From: Mesorhizobium sp. L-2-11
Lineage (GTDB): Bacteria > Pseudomonadota > Alphaproteobacteria > Rhizobiales > Rhizobiaceae
Assembly (NCBI RefSeq): GCF_016756595.1
Contig: NZ_AP023257.1
Location: 2,558,001-2,622,000, forward strand
DNA length: 64,000 bases
Direction of reading: 5' to 3'
The position numbers and the translations under genes were made by a program. This document shows positions 7,628 to 16,415 of this stretch, piece by piece. Below the pieces are notes generated by a model, which made no database searches, had not been told where the DNA came from, and was given only the letters and a program-made list of their open reading frames with translations. Position 1 is the stretch's first letter. Every line of letters starts with the position of its first letter.

Positions 7628-8413
7628 TTGTCCGCGCCCATCATCAAGATCGACGCCATTTCGAAAAGCTTCGGTACCTTCAAGGTGCTGGACGAACTGT
7701 CGATGCAAGTCATGCCGCGCGAGAAACTGGCGCTGATCGGCCCATCCGGCTCCGGCAAGACGACGATCCTGCGCATCCTGATGACGCTGGAGCGGATCGA
7801 CAGCGGCCACATCCAGATCGACGGCGAGCAGCTTTACCACATGGAGCGCAACGGCCAGTTGCTGCCCGCCGACGAACGGCATCTGGCAAGAATGCGCCAG
7901 AAGATCGGCATGGTCTTCCAGCTGTTCAACCTGTTTCCGCACAAGAGCGTCATCGACAACGTCACGCTGGCGCCGATTCTGACCAAGGGCATGCCGCGCG
8001 CCGCCGCCGAAAAACGGGCGATGGAACTGCTCGACATGGTCGGCATGGCCGACAAGGCGAAAGCGATGCCGGCGCAGCTTTCCGGCGGGCAGAAGCAGCG
8101 TGTGGCGATCGCCCGGGCACTGGCGCTGCAGCCCAGGATCATGCTGTTCGACGAGGTGACATCGGCGCTCGATCCGGAACTGGTCGAGGAGGTGCTGAAC
8201 GTGTTGTGGCGGCTCTGCTCCGAGACCGACATGACCATGCTGCTGGTCACCCACGAGATGGGCTTTGCCCATGATTTCGCCGATCGGGTTCTGTTCTTCG
8301 ACCGCGGCAAGATCGTCGAGGAAGGCAAGCCCGACGAGATTTTCCGCAACCCCAAGCAGGAGCGTACGCAAGCTTTCCTGAAGAAGATCATCGCGGCCGG
8401 ACATCGCGTCTGA
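7628..8413 (+). CDS. ehuA: Ectoine/hydroxyectoine ABC transporter, ATP-binding protein
   Basis: A 261-residue polar-amino-acid-type ABC ATPase that powers ectoine import with EhuB, EhuC and EhuD. From the TTG start: Walker A GPSGSGKTT about 38-46, signature LSGGQ 151-155, Walker B IMLFDE 171-176, then an H-loop histidine in VTHEMG. The TTG at 7628 is preferred because GGGGAA precedes it and translation then starts at the family's usual N-terminus. An open frame reaches back to 7577 but adds an atypical extension. It lies between enuR and ehuB, the order of the S. meliloti ehu locus. Confidence 0.88.
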   Translation: MSAPIIKIDAISKSFGTFKVLDELSMQVMPREKLALIGPSGSGKTTILRILMTLERIDSGHIQIDGEQLYHMERNGQLLPADERHLARMRQKIGMVFQLFNLFPHKSVIDNVTLAPILTKGMPRAAAEKRAMELLDMVGMADKAKAMPAQLSGGQKQRVAIARALALQPRIMLFDEVTSALDPELVEEVLNVLWRLCSETDMTMLLVTHEMGFAHDFADRVLFFDRGKIVEEGKPDEIFRNPKQERTQAFLKKIIAAGHRV

Positions 8414-8506
8414 CTGCCATGCCAAGGCGGCCAAGCCGTCCTTACAGGGCGGCGAAGCCGTCCCGTAGAACGACCAAACCAAAAGAGAAACGAGGAGTTG
8501 GGAACA

Positions 8507-9358
8507 ATGAAGAAACTTGGCATTCTGGCCGGCGTCGCCGGTGTTGCGCTGACCGCAATTCTTGCTGCTTCGACCGCGGGATCGGCCGACGACAGCAAGC
8601 TCGAAGAGCTCAAGGCACAGGGCTTCGCCCGTGTCGCCATCGCCAACGAGCCGCCCTATACGGCGGTTGCGGCCGACGGCAAGGTTTCGGGTGCGGCGCC
8701 CGATGTGGCCCGCGAAATCTTCAAGCGTCTTGGTGTCAACGACATCGTCGCCTCGATTTCGGAATATGGCGCGATGATCCCCGGCCTGCAGGCCGGCCGT
8801 TTCGATGTCGTCACCGCCGGCCTGTTCATGAAACCGGAGCGCTGCGCGGCGGTCGCCTATTCGGAGCCGGTGCTGTGCGACGCCGAGGCGATGCTGGTCA
8901 AGAAGGGCAACCCGAAGGGCTTCAAGAGCTATGAGGATGTCGCCAAGGATGCCACCGCGACGATCGGGGCGCCGGGCGGCGGCACCGAGGAGAAGCTGGC
9001 GCTCACCGCCGGCGTGCCGCGTGACCGCGTCATCGTCGTGCCGGACGGCCAGAGCGGCCTGAAGATGCTGCAGGACGGCCGCATCGACGCCTATTCGCTG
9101 CCGGTGCTGTCGATCAACGATCTGGTCAAGAAGGCCAACGATCCGAATCTCGAAGTCGTCGCCCCGGTGGTCGGCGCGCCGGTCTATTGTGACGGCGCCG
9201 CCTTCAAGAAGGGCGATGAGGCGCTGCGCGACGCCTATGACGTCGAATTGGCCAAGCTGAAGAAGTCCGGCGAATTCGCCAAGATCATCGAGCCCTACGG
9301 TTTTTCGGCCGCGGCGGCGATGTCGACGAGCCGCGACAAGCTCTGCTCGGCAAAGTAG
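8507..9358 (+). CDS. ehuB: Ectoine/hydroxyectoine-binding periplasmic protein
   Basis: A 283-residue solute-binding protein, cluster of polar amino-acid receptors. The N-terminal signal peptide is MKK followed by a hydrophobic Ala/Gly/Leu stretch, with likely cleavage near residue 26-27 (AGSA-DD). The mature domain begins with the typical strand GFARVAIANEPPYTA. A GAGGAG ribosome site at about 8491-8496 supports the ATG at 8507. In S. meliloti EhuB binds ectoine with high affinity. Downstream, an IS4 insertion separates it from its permease genes, so transcription into ehuC must cross about 1.3 kb of foreign DNA or start anew. Confidence 0.9.
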   Translation: MKKLGILAGVAGVALTAILAASTAGSADDSKLEELKAQGFARVAIANEPPYTAVAADGKVSGAAPDVAREIFKRLGVNDIVASISEYGAMIPGLQAGRFDVVTAGLFMKPERCAAVAYSEPVLCDAEAMLVKKGNPKGFKSYEDVAKDATATIGAPGGGTEEKLALTAGVPRDRVIVVPDGQSGLKMLQDGRIDAYSLPVLSINDLVKKANDPNLEVVAPVVGAPVYCDGAAFKKGDEALRDAYDVELAKLKKSGEFAKIIEPYGFSAAAAMSTSRDKLCSAK

Positions 9359-9365
9359 ACGCCCT

Positions 9366-9486
9366 TTTCCCTTCTCCCCGTTTACGGGGAGAACGTGTCA
9401 CGAAGTGACGGATGAGGGGCAGCGCCAGCTTCTGCCTCGTTGGCTCTGCCCCTCATCTGCCTGCCGGCATCTTCTCCCCGTGAACG
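9366..9486. repeat. RIME-like palindromes after ehuB, second one split by IS4
   Basis: The first hairpin, CTTCTCCCCGTTTACGGGGAGAA (9371-9393), is followed by GTCACGAAGTGAC and GGATGAGGGGCAG. A mirrored module then leads into CTTCTCCCCGTGAACG, whose partner arm GGGGAGAAG resumes after the IS at 10792. The intact element would have been a hairpin between ehuB and ehuC, a common place for elements that let binding-protein mRNA outlast permease mRNA. Confidence 0.65.
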
Positions 9487-10783
9487 CAGGGCTGTCCGGG
9501 GAAAGTTTTGAGTGAACCGAAATGCCACATGTGCATGCCCCGTAAAACGGGGTTTGTCCGTCTTTTCTCTGGTTGTCGAGACTCAGAAAAGGAACGGGGC
9601 ATGCGCTTTGCACCTAGCATCTTCGGGCAGCTTCTTGAACCCATCGATCGGCGTCAATTCCAAGCAATTGTGGATCGCCACGACGGGGATGCGTACGACA
9701 AATCGTTCAGAAGCTGGGATCATCTGGTGGCGCTGATCTATGCCCAGTTCTGCGGCAGCAGCAGCTTGCGTGGCCTGGAAGCCGGCTGGAACGCCAACAG
9801 CCAGCATCATTATCACCTGGGCAGCGGTCCGTTGATGCGTTCGACCTTGTCGGATGCCAACAGACGGCGTCCGGTCGCCATCTTTGCCGAGGCGTTCGGT
9901 CTGGTGGCGAACCTGCTCGACAGGCAAATGCGGCGCGAGGGCGAAGCGATGCTGCGGCTGATCGACTCGACCCCCATTCCGCTCGGCAAACTGTGCGATT
10001 GGGCCAAGTCGAACGGGCGCATTCGCGGCATGAAGGTGCATGTCGTCTATGACCCGAAGACCGACTGTCCGCGCATCCTCGACATCACCGACGCCAACGT
10101 CAACGACGCCCAGGTCGGTCGCCAGATCACGATCGAAGCTGGAGCGACCTACGTGTTCGACAAGGGCTACTGCCATTATGGCTGGTGGACGGCGATCGCC
10201 GAAGCCGGATCGATCTTCGTGACGCGGCCCAAATCCAACATGAGGCTGGCGCTGCTGCGTGATCGCCCTGTAGCCGAGCCGCAGGGCGACGGCTTCCTGG
10301 TTGTGGAAGACAGTGAGGTAAGCTTGGTCAGCAAGGCTGCTTGCAAGCTGCCGATGCGGCTGCGTCGCCTGCGCGTTCAGCGCGAAACGGGCGACACCAT
10401 CACGCTTTTGACCAACGATCTGGAGCGCTCCGCCGTCGAGATTGGACGGCTTTACAAAGGCCGCTGGCACATCGAGCTTCTGTTCCGATGGATCAAGCAG
10501 CACCTCAAGATCCGCAAGTTCCTCGGCAACAACGGCAATGCAATCCGCCTGCAACTCTTTGCCGCAATGATCGCCTTTGCGCTGCTGCGCATTGTCGCGC
10601 GCACCCGCCGCGTCACTATTCCTATCTTGAGGTTCACAGAACTGGTCGCTCAATACTTGTTCGGGCGGCGGAAACTGCACACCATCGACAAGCCGCCACC
10701 GGTCAATCCAAGCCGACCAAAGGACCGAGCCTCCCCCAATCAGATGGCCTTCATATATGAATAACTTTCCCCGGACAGCCCTG
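9487..10783 (+). mobile_element. IS4-family insertion sequence, copy 1
   Basis: A complete element of 1297 bp. The ends are perfect 21-bp inverted repeats beginning CAGGGCTGTCCGGGGAAAG. Flanking 9-bp direct repeats CCGTGAACG lie at 9478-9486 and 10784-10792. It encodes one transposase. Copy 2 (22239-23536) is nearly identical and inverted. Removing the element and one repeat restores a palindrome (CTTCTCCCCGT-GA-ACGGGGAGAAG), and the target duplication is centred on its dyad. The insertion splits ehuAB from ehuCD. Confidence 0.95.
9601..10764 (+). CDS. IS4-family transposase, copy 1
   Basis: A 387-residue DDE transposase with an N-terminal region like DUF4372 (about 1-75) and a DDE_Tnp_1 catalytic core. 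Motifs: first D in LRLIDSTPIP, second D in TYVFDKGYCHYG, and the IS4 Y-(2)-R-(3)-E-(6)-K signature in LYKGRWHIELLFRWIK. The ATG at 9601 follows AAAAGGAA with good spacing. An open frame upstream to 9508 is probably not translated. It differs from copy 2 at only a few positions (for example V against I in RDRPVAEP) and at the C-terminus, where a 1-bp indel changes the last residues. Both copies look intact and possibly active. Confidence 0.92.
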   Translation: MRFAPSIFGQLLEPIDRRQFQAIVDRHDGDAYDKSFRSWDHLVALIYAQFCGSSSLRGLEAGWNANSQHHYHLGSGPLMRSTLSDANRRRPVAIFAEAFGLVANLLDRQMRREGEAMLRLIDSTPIPLGKLCDWAKSNGRIRGMKVHVVYDPKTDCPRILDITDANVNDAQVGRQITIEAGATYVFDKGYCHYGWWTAIAEAGSIFVTRPKSNMRLALLRDRPVAEPQGDGFLVVEDSEVSLVSKAACKLPMRLRRLRVQRETGDTITLLTNDLERSAVEIGRLYKGRWHIELLFRWIKQHLKIRKFLGNNGNAIRLQLFAAMIAFALLRIVARTRRVTIPILRFTELVAQYLFGRRKLHTIDKPPPVNPSRPKDRASPNQMAFIYE

Positions 10784-10853
10784 CCGTGAACGGGGAGAAG
10801 GGGCTGTCGCGGCAGTTTCGCATGACCGCAAACGATAGGAATTTCGAATCGCA

Positions 10854-11513
10854 ATGACCCAATGGTCCGGCTATTTCGGCCTGATATTGCAGGGAGCGCT
10901 GGTTACCATCGAGCTGACGCTGATGGGGTCGGTGCTTGCCCTCTTCATGGCCTTTCTCGCCGGGCTGGGGCGGCTGTCGCGTTTTTTCGTCATTCGGGCG
11001 CTGGCCACCGCCTATATCGAATTCTTCCGCGGCACCTCGATCTTCGTGCAGCTGTTCTGGGCCTATTTCGTGCTGCCCTTCATCGGCATTTCGCTGACGC
11101 CGCTGCAGGCCGGCGTGCTGGCGCTTGGCCTCAATGTCGGCGCCTATGGCGCGGAGGTGGTGCGCGGCGCCATCCAGTCGATCGGCCGCGAACAGTACGA
11201 GGCCTGTACCGCGGTCAATCTCGGCCGCTGGCAAGCCATGCGCCATGTCATCCTGCCGCAGGCGCTGCTGGTCATGCTGCCAACCTTCGGCAACAACGCC
11301 ATCGAATTGCTCAAGGCCACCGCCGTGGTTTCGCTGATCTCGCTCACCGACCTGACCTTCCAGGCCCAGGTGGTGCGCTCGCAGACCGGCAACACGCTGG
11401 TGCCGTTCACCACCATCCTCGTCATCTATTTCGCCCTTGCGCTGATCATTTCCTGGGGTGTCCGATCACTTGAAAGGCGCATGGCGCGCGGCCTTGACGG
11501 GGTGCGCGTCTGA
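10854..11513 (+). CDS. ehuC: Ectoine/hydroxyectoine ABC transporter permease EhuC
   Basis: A 219-residue inner-membrane permease of the HisMQ/GlnP family with about five membrane segments. The EAA-type loop that contacts the ATPase is visible around GREQYEACTAVNLGRWQAMRH. The first gene after the IS4 insertion, it starts 61 bases beyond the right target duplication, so its promoter situation has changed relative to an uninterrupted operon. EhuD follows 16 bases downstream. Confidence 0.87.
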   Translation: MTQWSGYFGLILQGALVTIELTLMGSVLALFMAFLAGLGRLSRFFVIRALATAYIEFFRGTSIFVQLFWAYFVLPFIGISLTPLQAGVLALGLNVGAYGAEVVRGAIQSIGREQYEACTAVNLGRWQAMRHVILPQALLVMLPTFGNNAIELLKATAVVSLISLTDLTFQAQVVRSQTGNTLVPFTTILVIYFALALIISWGVRSLERRMARGLDGVRV

Positions 11514-11529
11514 TGGATCGGGCCTCGTA

Positions 11530-12189
11530 ATGGAGTGGGATTGGAATTTCGTCTGGGAGATCATGCCGACCCTGATCGAGGGCGTGAAGATCACCATCCT
11601 GGCGACGCTGCTCGGCTCGGTCCTGGCTGCTATCGTCGGCCTTGCTATCGCGCTGGCGCGGCGCTCGCCGAACAAGGGCTTGTCGCGCAGCGTCGGCTTC
11701 CTCGCCGAGTTCATTCGCGGCACGCCGCTACTGGTGCAGCTGTATTTCATCTTCTACGTGCTGCCGGATATCGGTATCCTGCTGCCGCCACTGGTGGCGG
11801 GCGTCATCGGCCTCGGGCTGCACTACGGCACCTACACGGCCGAAGTCTATCGCGCCGGCATCGACAATGTGCCGCGCGGCCAGTGGGAAGCCGCCAAGGC
11901 CTGCAATCTCAACGCCAGGCAGACCTGGACCCACATCATCATGCCGCAGGCTATCCCGCCGATGATCCCGGCGCTTGCCAACTACTTCATCGCGATGTTC
12001 AAGGAGACGCCGCTGCTGTCGGCGATCACCGTGCTGGAACTGATGAACCAGGCCAAGAGCGTCGCCAATACCTACTACCGCTATGTCGAGCCGATGACCC
12101 TGGTCGGCGCCTTCTTCCTCGTCATCAGCCTATTCTCGGTCGTGCTGCTGCGCTGGCTGGAGCGCAGGTATGGGCGAATTGAAAAATGA
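11530..12189 (+). CDS. ehuD: Ectoine/hydroxyectoine ABC transporter permease EhuD
   Basis: The second permease subunit, 219 residues from the ATG at 11530 (MEWDWNF). Open frame upstream to 11458 overlaps ehuC and is unlikely to be used. The hydrophobic profile is the amino-acid permease type, and the cytoplasmic EAA loop appears as GQWEAAKACNLNARQTW. It should pair with EhuC as a heterodimer energised by EhuA. Two palindromic repeats follow before eutA. Confidence 0.87.
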   Translation: MEWDWNFVWEIMPTLIEGVKITILATLLGSVLAAIVGLAIALARRSPNKGLSRSVGFLAEFIRGTPLLVQLYFIFYVLPDIGILLPPLVAGVIGLGLHYGTYTAEVYRAGIDNVPRGQWEAAKACNLNARQTWTHIIMPQAIPPMIPALANYFIAMFKETPLLSAITVLELMNQAKSVANTYYRYVEPMTLVGAFFLVISLFSVVLLRWLERRYGRIEK

Positions 12190-12235
12190 CAGTGGTTCCT
12201 GCGATGCCTTTGCTTTATGGCGCCCCCCTCTGTCC

Positions 12236-12395
12236 TGCCCTCTTTGCCACCACTTGGCATCTCCCCCACTTGGGAGATCGGCTGTCACCCCTGCTTTCGC
12301 CAATCTTCAATGTTGAAAGATTTGCGACGAGGTCGAAGCTGCCAATCTCCCCCCTTGAGGGGGAGATGTCCGGTAGGACAGAGGGGGGCGCCGTA
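12236..12395. repeat. Two RIME-like palindromes between ehuD and eutA
   Basis: The first is GGCATCTCCCCCACTTGGGAGATCGGCTG; the second CCAATCTCCCCCCTTGAGGGGGAGATGTCC with tail GGTAGGACAGAGGGGGGCGC. They fill most of the 235-base gap. The first closely resembles the palindrome that hosts IS4 copy 2, but is uninterrupted. Confidence 0.65.
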
Positions 12396-12424
12396 GAGTG
12401 CAGACGGTTGGCAAGGAGAGCCTG

Positions 12425-13195
12425 ATGACCGTTGACATCCGCTTGCATTCGACACGGCCGGCGCTCGAAGCGCGTCCGCTGGAAAAGCGCATCGGCCTGA
12501 TCGTCCTTGCCACCGACCATACGACCGAACCGGATTTTCGCCGCATGGTGGCAAGCAACCGGATCGGCGTCTATGTCGCGCGCATCCCCTACGCCAATCC
12601 GACGACGCCGGAGAATTTGCGCAAGATGCAGCCGTCGCTTACGGCGGGCGCCGCGCTCATCCTGCCCGATGAGCCGCTCGACGCGGTCTGCTATTCCTGC
12701 ACCTCGGCCTCCGTGGTCATCGGCGATGCCGAGATCGAGGCGGCGGTGCAGGCGGCCAAGCCTGGCGTACCCGTGGTTACGCCGCCGATGGCAGGGGTGC
12801 GCGGCTTGAAGGCGCTGGGCGCTGGAACGATCAGTATTCTTACTCCCTACACGGTCGAGACCAGCCGTCCGATGGTGGCCTATTTCGCGGCGCACGGTTT
12901 CGAGATCGCCAGCTTCACCTGTCTCGGCCTCGACGACGACCGCGAGATGGCGCGGATTGCACCGGCCACGCTGGTCGATCTGGCGCGCGAGGCGACCGAT
13001 GCGCAGGCGGACGCACTGTTCGTCTCCTGCACGGCGCTGCGGGCAGCACTTGCCGTCGTCGGCATGGAGGAGGCGATCGGCCGTCCGGTGGTGACCAGCA
13101 ACCAGGCAACGGCCTGGAGCTGCCTGCGGCTTTGCGGCGACGACGAGCCGCGCGCCGAATTCGGCCGTCTGATGACGCTGCCTTTGGGACAATGA
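12425..13195 (+). CDS. eutA: Ectoine utilization protein EutA
   Basis: A 256-residue member of the aspartate/glutamate racemase - arylmalonate decarboxylase - maleate isomerase superfamily. Two cysteines typical of this fold are visible, in CYSCTSASVVIGD (about residue 97) and FVSCTALRAA (about 200). The start at 12425 follows AAGGAG at 12413-12418. Encoded next to eutB and eutC, it is thought in hydroxyectoine users to help convert hydroxyectoine towards ectoine, possibly by an isomerase or racemase step. The exact reaction is not established. Confidence 0.85.
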   Translation: MTVDIRLHSTRPALEARPLEKRIGLIVLATDHTTEPDFRRMVASNRIGVYVARIPYANPTTPENLRKMQPSLTAGAALILPDEPLDAVCYSCTSASVVIGDAEIEAAVQAAKPGVPVVTPPMAGVRGLKALGAGTISILTPYTVETSRPMVAYFAAHGFEIASFTCLGLDDDREMARIAPATLVDLAREATDAQADALFVSCTALRAALAVVGMEEAIGRPVVTSNQATAWSCLRLCGDDEPRAEFGRLMTLPLGQ

Positions 13196-13199
13196 GGCG

Positions 13200-14192
13200 A
13201 TGACATTTGCGCCCATCACCTTCTCGGACATTCGCGCCGCCCGCGAGCGCATCGCCGGCAAGGTCGAGCGCACGCCGGCTGTGCCTTCCCCGAGTCTTTC
13301 CGGGCACTTGGGCGCGCCTGTTTATCTCAAGCTCGAGCATCGGCAGACTACCGGCAGCTTCAAGTTGCGCGGCGCCTCGAACGCCATCGCGTCGCTGAAC
13401 GCCGAGGAGAAGGCGCGCGGCGTGGTCGCCGCGTCGACCGGCAATCACGGCCGGGCGCTGGCTCATGCGGCAAAGCTTGAAGGCATGCGTGCGACGATCT
13501 GCATGTCGCGACTGGTGCCGCAGAACAAGCTCGACGAAATCGGCCGGCTCGGCGCCGAGATCCGCATCGTCGGCAACAGCCAGGACGATGCGCAGCAGGA
13601 GGTCGACCGGCTGGTCGCGGAAGATGGGCTGATCATGCTGCCGCCCTTCGACCATCCCGATATCATCGCCGGGCAAGGTACGCTTGGGCTGGAAATCATC
13701 GAGCAGGTTGCAGACGCCGCCCTGGTGCTGGTGCCGCTGTCAGGCGGCGGGCTGGCGGCGGGTGTCGCCGCTGCCGTGAAGGGTGTCAGCCCCGGCACGA
13801 AGGTCATCGGCGTTTCGATGGCGCGGGGTGCGGCGATGAAGGCAAGCCTCGATGCCGGACATCCGGTCTTGGTCGAGGAACTGCCGACGCTGGCGGATTC
13901 GCTCGGCGGCGGTATCGGCCTCGACAATCGGCTGACCTTCTCGATGTGCCGCGACCTGCTCGACGACGTGATCCTGCTCAGCGAGGACGAGATCGCCGCC
14001 GGCATCCGCCATGCCTATGATCAGGAGCGCGAGATCGTCGAAGGCGCCGGCGCGGTTTGCATCGCCGCCGTGCTTGCCGGCAAGGTCGGGGCGAGCGGCC
14101 CCACAGTGCTCATTCTGTCGGGCCGCAACATCGACATGACGCTGCACAGGAAAGTCGTTTGTGGCCAAGCATTTGAGGAGAGCGCCGCATGA
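13200..14192 (+). CDS. eutB: Hydroxyectoine utilization dehydratase EutB
   Basis: A 330-residue fold-type II PLP enzyme of the threonine/serine dehydratase family. The PLP lysine lies in TGSFKLRGASNAI (about residue 55), the substrate loop is STGNHGRA (about 81-88), and the phosphate-binding glycine loop is SGGGLAAG (about 181-188). The proposed role is dehydration of the hydroxyl group of hydroxyectoine or its ring-opened form. It starts 4 bases after eutA ends, and its stop overlaps the eutC start as ATGA, so the genes are translationally coupled. Confidence 0.88.
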   Translation: MTFAPITFSDIRAARERIAGKVERTPAVPSPSLSGHLGAPVYLKLEHRQTTGSFKLRGASNAIASLNAEEKARGVVAASTGNHGRALAHAAKLEGMRATICMSRLVPQNKLDEIGRLGAEIRIVGNSQDDAQQEVDRLVAEDGLIMLPPFDHPDIIAGQGTLGLEIIEQVADAALVLVPLSGGGLAAGVAAAVKGVSPGTKVIGVSMARGAAMKASLDAGHPVLVEELPTLADSLGGGIGLDNRLTFSMCRDLLDDVILLSEDEIAAGIRHAYDQEREIVEGAGAVCIAAVLAGKVGASGPTVLILSGRNIDMTLHRKVVCGQAFEESAA

Positions 14193-15181
14193 GCCGGATG
14201 ACGATACTCACCGAAGCCGAACTGCGCGCGATCGTGAAGCTCGATCTCGATGCCGTCGCCTGCGTCGAGAACGCGTTCCGAGCGCTTGCCACCCTGCCGG
14301 TGGCGATGCCGCCGATCCTGCGGCTCGACATTCCCGAGCATCGCGGCGAGGTCGACGTCAAGACCGCCTATGTGCCAGGCATCGACGGTTTTGCCATCAA
14401 GATCAGTCCCGGTTTCTTCGACAATCCGAAGCTCGGCCTGCCCAGCGTCAACGGCATGATGGTGCTGCTGTCATCAAAAACCGGGCTGGTCGAGGCGCTG
14501 CTGCTCGACAATGGCTATTTGACCGACATCCGCACGGCGGCGGCTGGAGCGGTCGCGGCGAAACATCTTTCGCGAGCCGACTCCACTGTTGCCGCGATCT
14601 TCGGCGCCGGCGTCCAGGCCGGACTGCAGCTCGAGGCGCTTATGCTGGTGCGGCCGATCACCCAGGCCCGCATCTGGGCCAAGGACGCCGCCAGGGCCGA
14701 AGCCGCGGCGGATGCATTGCGCGAAAGACTGGGCATCGTCGTGCGCGCCGAGCCCGACGCGGCCACGGCGGCGGCCGGCGCCGACATCATCGTCACCACG
14801 ACGCCGTCGACCGAACCGCTGATCAAGGCCGGCTTCGTCTCGGCCGGCCAGCACATCACCGCAATGGGTTCGGACGCCGAGCACAAAAATGAGATCGCGC
14901 CGGCGATCCTGCGCATGGCCGATCTCTACGTCGCCGATAGCGCGAAGCAGACGCGGCTGCTGGGCGAATTGCATCATGCCATCGCGACAGGGGTGATGGC
15001 AGCCGATGCCGAGATCACAGAGCTCGGCCAGATCATCGCCGGCGATAGGCATGGCCGCCGTTCGGACAGCGACATCACCATCGTCGACCTCACCGGCACC
15101 GGCGTGCAGGACACCGCGATCGCCACGCTCGCCCGCGACCGTGCCGAGGCGGCCAGCACCGGGACAATTTTCGAAAGCTGA
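14189..15181 (+). CDS. eutC: Ectoine utilization protein EutC (ornithine cyclodeaminase/mu-crystallin family)
   Basis: A 330-residue member of the OCD/mu-crystallin family with a Rossmann NAD(P)-binding site (VAAIFGAGVQAGLQLEAL, about 132-149). The substrate region includes YLTDIRTAAAGAVAAKH. With EutB it is proposed to reduce an imine formed by dehydration, giving ectoine from hydroxyectoine. It overlaps eutB by four bases and is followed 38 bases later by doeA with its own ribosome site (AACGAGGACC). Confidence 0.87.
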   Translation: MSRMTILTEAELRAIVKLDLDAVACVENAFRALATLPVAMPPILRLDIPEHRGEVDVKTAYVPGIDGFAIKISPGFFDNPKLGLPSVNGMMVLLSSKTGLVEALLLDNGYLTDIRTAAAGAVAAKHLSRADSTVAAIFGAGVQAGLQLEALMLVRPITQARIWAKDAARAEAAADALRERLGIVVRAEPDAATAAAGADIIVTTTPSTEPLIKAGFVSAGQHITAMGSDAEHKNEIAPAILRMADLYVADSAKQTRLLGELHHAIATGVMAADAEITELGQIIAGDRHGRRSDSDITIVDLTGTGVQDTAIATLARDRAEAASTGTIFES

Positions 15182-15219
15182 TACCGGCCGCAAGGCCCAA
15201 CAAACGAGGACCAAGAACA

Positions 15220-16410
15220 ATGCAGCCCAATTTGAAATTCTCGCGCGGCGAATATGCGGATCGCCTCGCCAAGACCCGGAAGGCCATGGAGGCCAAGGGC
15301 GTCGATCTGCTCGTTGTCAGCGACCCGTCCAATATGGCCTGGCTGACCGGCTATGACGGCTGGTCGTTCTATGTGCACCAGGCCGTCATCGTGCCGCCGT
15401 CGGGCGAACCGGTGTGGTATGGGCGCGGCCAGGACGCCAACGGCGCCAAGCGCACCGCCTATCTCGCGCACGACAACATCGTTGGCTATGCCGACCATTA
15501 TGTGCAGTCGACCGAACGCCACCCGATGGATTTTCTCTCGCAGGTGCTGGCCGACCGCGGCTGGGGCAAGCTCAGCATCGGCGTCGAGATGGACAATTAC
15601 TGGTTCTCGGCCGCTGCCTTCACATCGCTGCAGAAACATCTGCCAAATGCCCGCTTCGTCGACGCCACGGCACTCGTCAACTGGCAGCGCGCAGTGAAGA
15701 GCCCGACCGAAATCGATTACATGCGCAAGGCCGCCCGCATCGTCGAAGCGATGCACCAGCGCATCGTCGACAAGATCGAAGTCGGCATGCGCAAATGCGA
15801 TCTGGTCGCCGAGATCTATGATGCCGGCACGCGCGGCGTCGACGGGCCGGAGGGAAAGATTGGCGGCGACTACCCGGCGATCGTGCCGCTGCTGCCGTCG
15901 GGCGCCGATGCGTCGGCGCCGCATCTGACCTGGGACGACCGGCCGATGAAATCGGGCGAGGGCACCTTCTTCGAGATCGCCGGCTGCTACAACCGCTACC
16001 ATTGTCCGCTTTCGCGGACTGTGTTCCTTGGTAAACCGACGCAGGAATTCCTCGATGCCGAAAAGGCGACGCTGGAAGGCATGGAGGCGGGGCTGGCCGC
16101 TGCGAAGCCTGGCAATACATGCGAAGACATCGCCAATGCCTTCTTCGCGGTGCTGAAGCGTTACGGCATCGTCAAGGACAACCGCACCGGTTATCCGATC
16201 GGGCTTTCCTATCCGCCGGATTGGGGCGAGCGCACGATGAGCCTGCGCCCCGGCGACCGCACCGAGCTGAAGCCCGGCATGACCTTCCATTTCATGACCG
16301 GCCTGTGGCTGGAGACGATGGGGCTCGAAATCACCGAATCCATCCTGATCACCGAGACCGGGGTCGAGTGCCTGGCCAATGTGCCACGCAAGCTGGTGGT
16401 TAAGAATTGA
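15220..16410 (+). CDS. doeA: Ectoine hydrolase DoeA (EutD)
   Basis: A 396-residue M24 creatinase/aminopeptidase-P-fold enzyme. The N-terminal creatinase domain (about 10-155, with DPSNMAWLTGYDGWSFY) precedes the pita-bread domain (165-390). DoeA hydrolyses the ectoine ring to N-alpha-acetyl-diaminobutyrate, the inducer recognised by EnuR. The usual dimetal ligands of M24 peptidases are not all evident, as expected for this non-peptidase branch. The stop overlaps the region just before doeB, consistent with coupling. Confidence 0.9.
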   Translation: MQPNLKFSRGEYADRLAKTRKAMEAKGVDLLVVSDPSNMAWLTGYDGWSFYVHQAVIVPPSGEPVWYGRGQDANGAKRTAYLAHDNIVGYADHYVQSTERHPMDFLSQVLADRGWGKLSIGVEMDNYWFSAAAFTSLQKHLPNARFVDATALVNWQRAVKSPTEIDYMRKAARIVEAMHQRIVDKIEVGMRKCDLVAEIYDAGTRGVDGPEGKIGGDYPAIVPLLPSGADASAPHLTWDDRPMKSGEGTFFEIAGCYNRYHCPLSRTVFLGKPTQEFLDAEKATLEGMEAGLAAAKPGNTCEDIANAFFAVLKRYGIVKDNRTGYPIGLSYPPDWGERTMSLRPGDRTELKPGMTFHFMTGLWLETMGLEITESILITETGVECLANVPRKLVVKN

Positions 16411-16415
16411 GCCCG

